The notes beneath the pieces were generated by a model. It saw nothing but the letters and a program-made list of their open reading frames with translations. It made no database searches and was not told where the DNA came from. Shown one piece after another: positions 4,669 to 7,515 of a DNA stretch of 7,515 nucleotides (positions are counted from its first letter, which is position 1; every line of letters starts with the position of its first letter). The translations under genes and the position numbers were made by a program. Source of the DNA: Bacillota bacterium (GTDB lineage Bacteria > Bacillota > Clostridia > Acetivibrionales > DTU013); assembly GCA_023411715.1 (NCBI GenBank), contig JAEYOM010000124.1:1-7515 (forward strand), read 5' to 3'.

Positions 4669-6267
4669 CTACCCAATCCTTTTTATGATGTGCTTCTTCC
4701 AATGCTCATCATCCGTTTTTTCAAAATCTGTACGGAAATGAGCACCCCGGCTTTCTTCCCTCTCCAGTGCCGATTCGATGACAAGTTCCGACAATAAAGT
4801 GATGTTTTGAAGCTCAAAGTCCAGCATTATCTCGTTTTTCATATCAGCTATCTTTTCCCTATAGCTCTTGACTTTATTCAACACTTCTGTAAGGCCTTTT
4901 TTATTCCTTACTATACCTACGTCGTCGGCCATTGCATTTCTGATATCCTCTTTCGCAGACTGCTTATCGAAATCCAGCGTCTTCCTGCCTTTTTTGCTTG
5001 CTACATCACTGAATGTAATGCTGCGCCCTGTGCAGGCAAGTATCTCCTCGACCTGTGAACCGATAACGCGTCCGAAAACGAGGCCTTCCAGCAGCGAATT
5101 GCTGGCCAGGCGGTTTGCGCCGTGGATACCGTTGCAGGCGGACTCCCCGCAGGTGAAGAAGCCTTTGATATTGGTCCTTCCATGAACATCGGCGCGGATG
5201 CCACCCATGCAATAGTGTTCAGCCGGAGCGACAGGAATCATTTCCACCGCCATGTCTATGCCATAGCTGAGGCAAGTTTTATAAATATTGGGGAACCGGT
5301 TCTCGAGATATTCCTTTCCTTTGAACCTTATATCAAGAAAAACATGATCGGAACCGGTCTTTTTCATTTCTTCGAAGATAGCCCTTGAAACGACATCCCT
5401 TGGCGCCAGTTCGTTCAACTGATGGTATTCGGGCATAAAGCGTTTACCGTTAATATTCTTCAAAAGCCCGCCCTCGCCGCGAACAGCTTCAGAAATCAGG
5501 AAGCTCTTGTTTTCAGGATGGAATAAAACAGTTGGATGGAATTGGACAAACTCTAGATCCATTACCTCCGCTCCGGCTCTATATGCCATACAAACTCCGT
5601 CTCCGGTAGAGACCTCAGGATTGGTAGTATTACTGAAAAGTTGGCCGTAACCGCCTGTTGCGCATATTATGATGTTTGACAGATAAAGCTTGATGCTTTT
5701 TGTATCTTCATCGTAAGTCAATACGCCCTTACATGCTCCGTCCTCGATTAACATATCCAGCACAAAGCTTCTCTCGCGGATCCTGATGTTATTCTCGTTT
5801 CTTAGCACAGCTATCAGTTTGTCCAGCACTTCCTTGCCTGTCGTATCGCCTGCGTGGATTATCCTGTTCATGCTATGCGCGGCTTCCCTGCCGAGAGAAA
5901 GCTCCTGTTTGTTGGCTTTGTCAAAATTGACTCCATATTCACATAAACGTTCTATGTTCAGAGCAGCCTCATTGACAAGTACCCTTACTGTCTCCTCATC
6001 GCAAAGTCCGGCTCCGGCATAAAGCGTGTCCTTCAAATGCAGCTCGGGTGAATCATTCTTATCAAGTGAAACCGCAATGCCTCCCTGCGCCAGGACAGAA
6101 TTGCTGATATCAAGAGTCTCTTTTGTCAGGATGGCGATATCATACTTGTTCGGTATCTCAAGAGCGGTATATACGCCTGCGATCCCGCTTCCTATTATTA
6201 TTACGTCATGATATTCCTTTTGTACTTCTTTTGTATCAAATTCGGCCAAATACCTGTAATTACCCAA
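4669..6267 (-). CDS. nadB: L-aspartate oxidase
   Basis: This 532-residue cytoplasmic flavoenzyme oxidises L-aspartate to iminoaspartate, the unstable substrate of NadA. In an anaerobe, fumarate is the likely electron acceptor. The FAD-binding GSGIAG is at 26-31, followed by SNSVLAQGGIAVSL (55-68), ATGGYGQLF (203-211), QFHPTVLF (242-249), SEAVRGEGG (259-267), ELAPRDVVSRA (286-296), HYCMGG (351-356) and HGANRLASNSLLEGLVFG (382-399). Numbered from the chosen start, active-site residues known from E. coli NadB fall at the same positions: His244, Glu260, Arg290, His351 and Arg386, with Ser259 for Thr259. This supports the unusual TTG start at 6267-6265, which has AAGGA seven bases upstream; no ATG precedes the FAD motif. 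The C-terminal helical part ends with RGAHFRTDF. It lies 95 bases after nadA and nine before nadC. Confidence 0.97.
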   Translation of the reverse strand: MGNYRYLAEFDTKEVQKEYHDVIIIGSGIAGVYTALEIPNKYDIAILTKETLDISNSVLAQGGIAVSLDKNDSPELHLKDTLYAGAGLCDEETVRVLVNEAALNIERLCEYGVNFDKANKQELSLGREAAHSMNRIIHAGDTTGKEVLDKLIAVLRNENNIRIRERSFVLDMLIEDGACKGVLTYDEDTKSIKLYLSNIIICATGGYGQLFSNTTNPEVSTGDGVCMAYRAGAEVMDLEFVQFHPTVLFHPENKSFLISEAVRGEGGLLKNINGKRFMPEYHQLNELAPRDVVSRAIFEEMKKTGSDHVFLDIRFKGKEYLENRFPNIYKTCLSYGIDMAVEMIPVAPAEHYCMGGIRADVHGRTNIKGFFTCGESACNGIHGANRLASNSLLEGLVFGRVIGSQVEEILACTGRSITFSDVASKKGRKTLDFDKQSAKEDIRNAMADDVGIVRNKKGLTEVLNKVKSYREKIADMKNEIMLDFELQNITLLSELVIESALEREESRGAHFRTDFEKTDDEHWKKHIIKRIG

Positions 6268-6362
6268 TAGTTCTTCCTTCTTTCGATTATTAGGATATAA
6301 TATATCAAATATACAGCTGCTTATATTACCGGTGTGCTACTTCTATTACCCATGCGTCGCTA

Positions 6363-7271
6363 TTATACCTTCAGCATCCTGTCCAGCGGTATCCTGGCTC
6401 TTTCACTGATTTTCGCTTCAAGGACGATGTTGTGTTTCATATCTTTAAGCGAATCATACACGCTCTGCAGAGATGTTTTTTTCATGTTGGGGCATACTAA
6501 GCCGGGCGACAACAGGTAGAACTGCTTTTCTGGATTATCCCTTTTCAGCTTAAAAAGGACGCCCATTTCCGTGCCAATAATAAATTTTGCCGCTTTACTT
6601 GACTTGGCATAATCTATGATCTGCTTCGTGCTGCCTACGAAATCCGCAAGCTCGACAACATCTGGCTTGCACTCGGGATGCACAAGCAGAAGCGCTTCCG
6701 GGTGAAGCTCACGGACTTTTTTTACATCGTCCGGCCTTATCTTATTATGAGTTGTACAAAATCCCTTCCACAATATAATATTCTTCTCCGGAATCAATTT
6801 GGCGACGTAGCTTCCGAGATTGCAGTCAGGAACAAATATGATATCTTTTTGTTCCAACGATCTGATAACCTTTACTGCATTGGACGAGGTGCAGCATATA
6901 TCCGATTCCGCTTTTACTTCAGCTGTTGAATTTATGTAGCAAGCAACTGCGGCGCCGGGATATTTTTTCTTTTCTTCTCTTAATGCTTCGGCAGTGACCA
7001 TTTCCGCCATAGGGCAGCCCGCGTCTATTTCCGGCAGTAGTACGGTCTTTTCAGGAGACAGAAGTTTTGCGCTCTCAGCCATAAAATGAACTCCACAGAA
7101 CACAATCACATCGTATGAACTTTCCGCACAGTACCTGCTTAAGGCGAATGAATCCCCGACAATATCTGCTATCTCCTGTATATCGTCATTTTGATAATTA
7201 TGCGCGACTATGACTGCATTTTTTTGCTTTTTCAGCTCTGCAATATTTTTGCTCAGTTCCTGCTTATTCAT
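6363..7271 (-). CDS. nadA: Quinolinate synthase
   Basis: This 302-residue enzyme condenses iminoaspartate with dihydroxyacetone phosphate to quinolinate, using an oxygen-sensitive 4Fe-4S cluster. The three cluster-ligand cysteines of the family are present: Cys86 (AGCPMAE), Cys172 (WKGFCTTH) and Cys260 (LVCPNM). Other motifs are VAHNYQNDDIQEIADIVGDS (22-41), FCGVHFMAESAKLLSP (58-73), YINSTAEVKA (112-121), PDCNLGSYVA (148-157), HPEC (198-201) and IGTEMG (232-237). The length agrees with the short, roughly 300-residue NadA form. The start is the ATG at 7271-7269; a longer frame back to a TTG at 7316 adds 15 residues outside the family. The ribosome site before 7271 is poor (GCGGGGA), and a 7-bp inverted repeat (7310-7316 with 7333-7339) lies in the roughly 70-base leader. 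It is the first gene of nadABC. Confidence 0.96.
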   Translation of the reverse strand: MNKQELSKNIAELKKQKNAVIVAHNYQNDDIQEIADIVGDSFALSRYCAESSYDVIVFCGVHFMAESAKLLSPEKTVLLPEIDAGCPMAEMVTAEALREEKKKYPGAAVACYINSTAEVKAESDICCTSSNAVKVIRSLEQKDIIFVPDCNLGSYVAKLIPEKNIILWKGFCTTHNKIRPDDVKKVRELHPEALLLVHPECKPDVVELADFVGSTKQIIDYAKSSKAAKFIIGTEMGVLFKLKRDNPEKQFYLLSPGLVCPNMKKTSLQSVYDSLKDMKHNIVLEAKISERARIPLDRMLKV

Positions 7272-7348
7272 TATAATCCCCGCAGATAGTAAGTGTTTAT
7301 CCATAGCGTCATGCAATTTCTAGTCTTCCGGGTTGCATGCTTTAGTTA

Positions 7349-7377
7349 ATTTTAATACTAGACACAGTATTTGTAAA
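7349..7377 (-). promoter_or_regulatory. Promoter of the nadABC operon
   Basis: On the minus strand TTTACA (7377-7372) and TAAAAT (7354-7349) are separated by exactly 17 bases, each one change from the vegetative consensus. Transcription would start near 7342, giving a leader of about 71 bases before nadA. It lies directly downstream of the rRNA terminator, so nad expression need not rely on read-through. Confidence 0.6.
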
Positions 7378-7381
7378 GACA
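7372..7381 (-). promoter_or_regulatory. Candidate NiaR (YrxA) operator over the nadA -35 box
   Basis: TGTCTTTACA, read on the minus strand and continuing as AAT, resembles the TGTMTTKACA core that I remember for NiaR, the nicotinic-acid-responsive repressor of NAD genes in Firmicutes and Thermotogales. It overlaps the -35 hexamer, a position expected for repression. No niaR gene is in the window, and the motif match is from memory. Confidence 0.4.
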
Positions 7382-7390
7382 TTAATATAG

Positions 7391-7424
7391 CACAAAGCCC
7401 TGTGTTTATCCACACAGGGCTTTG
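7391..7424 (-). terminator. Terminator of the rRNA operon
   Basis: A perfect 13-bp stem (CAAAGCCCTGTGT, 7393-7405, with 7412-7424) and a 6-base loop lie a few bases past the 5S end on the minus strand. The following bases, TGCTATATTAAT, are only moderately T-rich. The loop and stem edge contain a perfect DnaA box, TTATCCACA, at 7406-7414. Confidence 0.75.
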
Positions 7425-7431
7425 ATATAAA

Positions 7432-7515
7432 TCTGGCGGAGACCTATTTTCCCGGGCCGTTACCAGCCAAGTATCTTGGGCACTGAGAAGCTTAACTGCC
7501 GTGTTCGGGATGGGA
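7432..7515 (-). rRNA. rrf: 5S ribosomal RNA, 3' part (5' end beyond the window)
   Basis: Read on the minus strand from the right edge, the sequence begins with CCCATCCCGAACACGGCAGT, the universally recognisable loop C region of 5S rRNA. It continues through TTAAGCTTCTCAGTGCC and ACTTGGCTGGTAACGGCC, then the 3' strand ending CCGCCAGA. About 84 of the roughly 117 nucleotides are present. As the usual last gene of an rRNA operon, it implies 23S and 16S genes to the right. It is transcribed in the same direction as nadABC. Confidence 0.95.

Noticed and set aside
3931..4741. Long plus-strand open frames across nadC and the end of nadB
   Set aside because: These are antisense shadows of nadC/nadB with no motifs or ribosome sites; the minus-strand proteins carry all family motifs.
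7272..7316. Extended NadA start at TTG 7316 or ATG 7304
   Set aside because: No ribosome site precedes either, and the extra residues fall outside the usual roughly 300-residue family form.
1..7515. CRISPR array, tRNA genes or toxin-antitoxin pair
   Set aside because: No regularly spaced repeats, no cloverleaf-like tRNA sequence and no paired small toxin-like frames were seen on either strand.

Overview
The window reads as a piece of chromosome from a low-GC, endospore-forming Firmicute, most likely a clostridium. The evidence is strong AGGAGG-type ribosome binding sites, three sporulation or germination genes (an SspF-type small acid-soluble protein, CwlJ and GerQ), an anaerobe-compatible de novo NAD pathway, and a 5S rRNA of Gram-positive type. 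The species cannot be fixed from the sequence.

Layout, left to right. Positions 1-~115 look like the left end and leader of an IS200/IS605-type element whose transposase would lie off the left edge (tentative). A short GTG-started minus-strand gene for an SspF-like spore DNA-binding protein follows at 181-354, with its own terminator. Divergent from it is a two-gene plus-strand unit, cwlJ (592-1035) and gerQ (1084-1569): a spore cortex-lytic enzyme and the coat protein that CwlJ needs for localisation. Converging on gerQ is a minus-strand gene for a stand-alone protein with two CBS domains (1717-2136). A secreted alpha/beta-hydrolase (lipase/esterase) with an N-terminal Ig-like domain follows on the plus strand (2361-3590).

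The right half is the minus-strand NAD operon nadA-nadB-nadC (7271 down to 3826). It makes nicotinate mononucleotide from aspartate through iminoaspartate and quinolinate. It has a good promoter just upstream of nadA, a NiaR-like operator candidate overlapping the -35 box, and a strong terminator after nadC. At the right edge is the 3' part of a 5S rRNA gene, on the same strand as nad and so the end of an rRNA operon, followed by a perfect 13-bp terminator hairpin.

The most unusual signal is a set of DnaA-box sequences. Five lie in 137 bp between the convergent lipase and nadC genes: two perfect TTATCCACA, two TTTTCCACA and one single-mismatch copy, arranged as inverted pairs. One pair forms the nad operon terminator stem. 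A third perfect box lies in the loop and stem edge of the rRNA terminator. No dnaA or dnaN is present, so a DnaA-binding (titration or control) locus is more likely than oriC, but this is inference.
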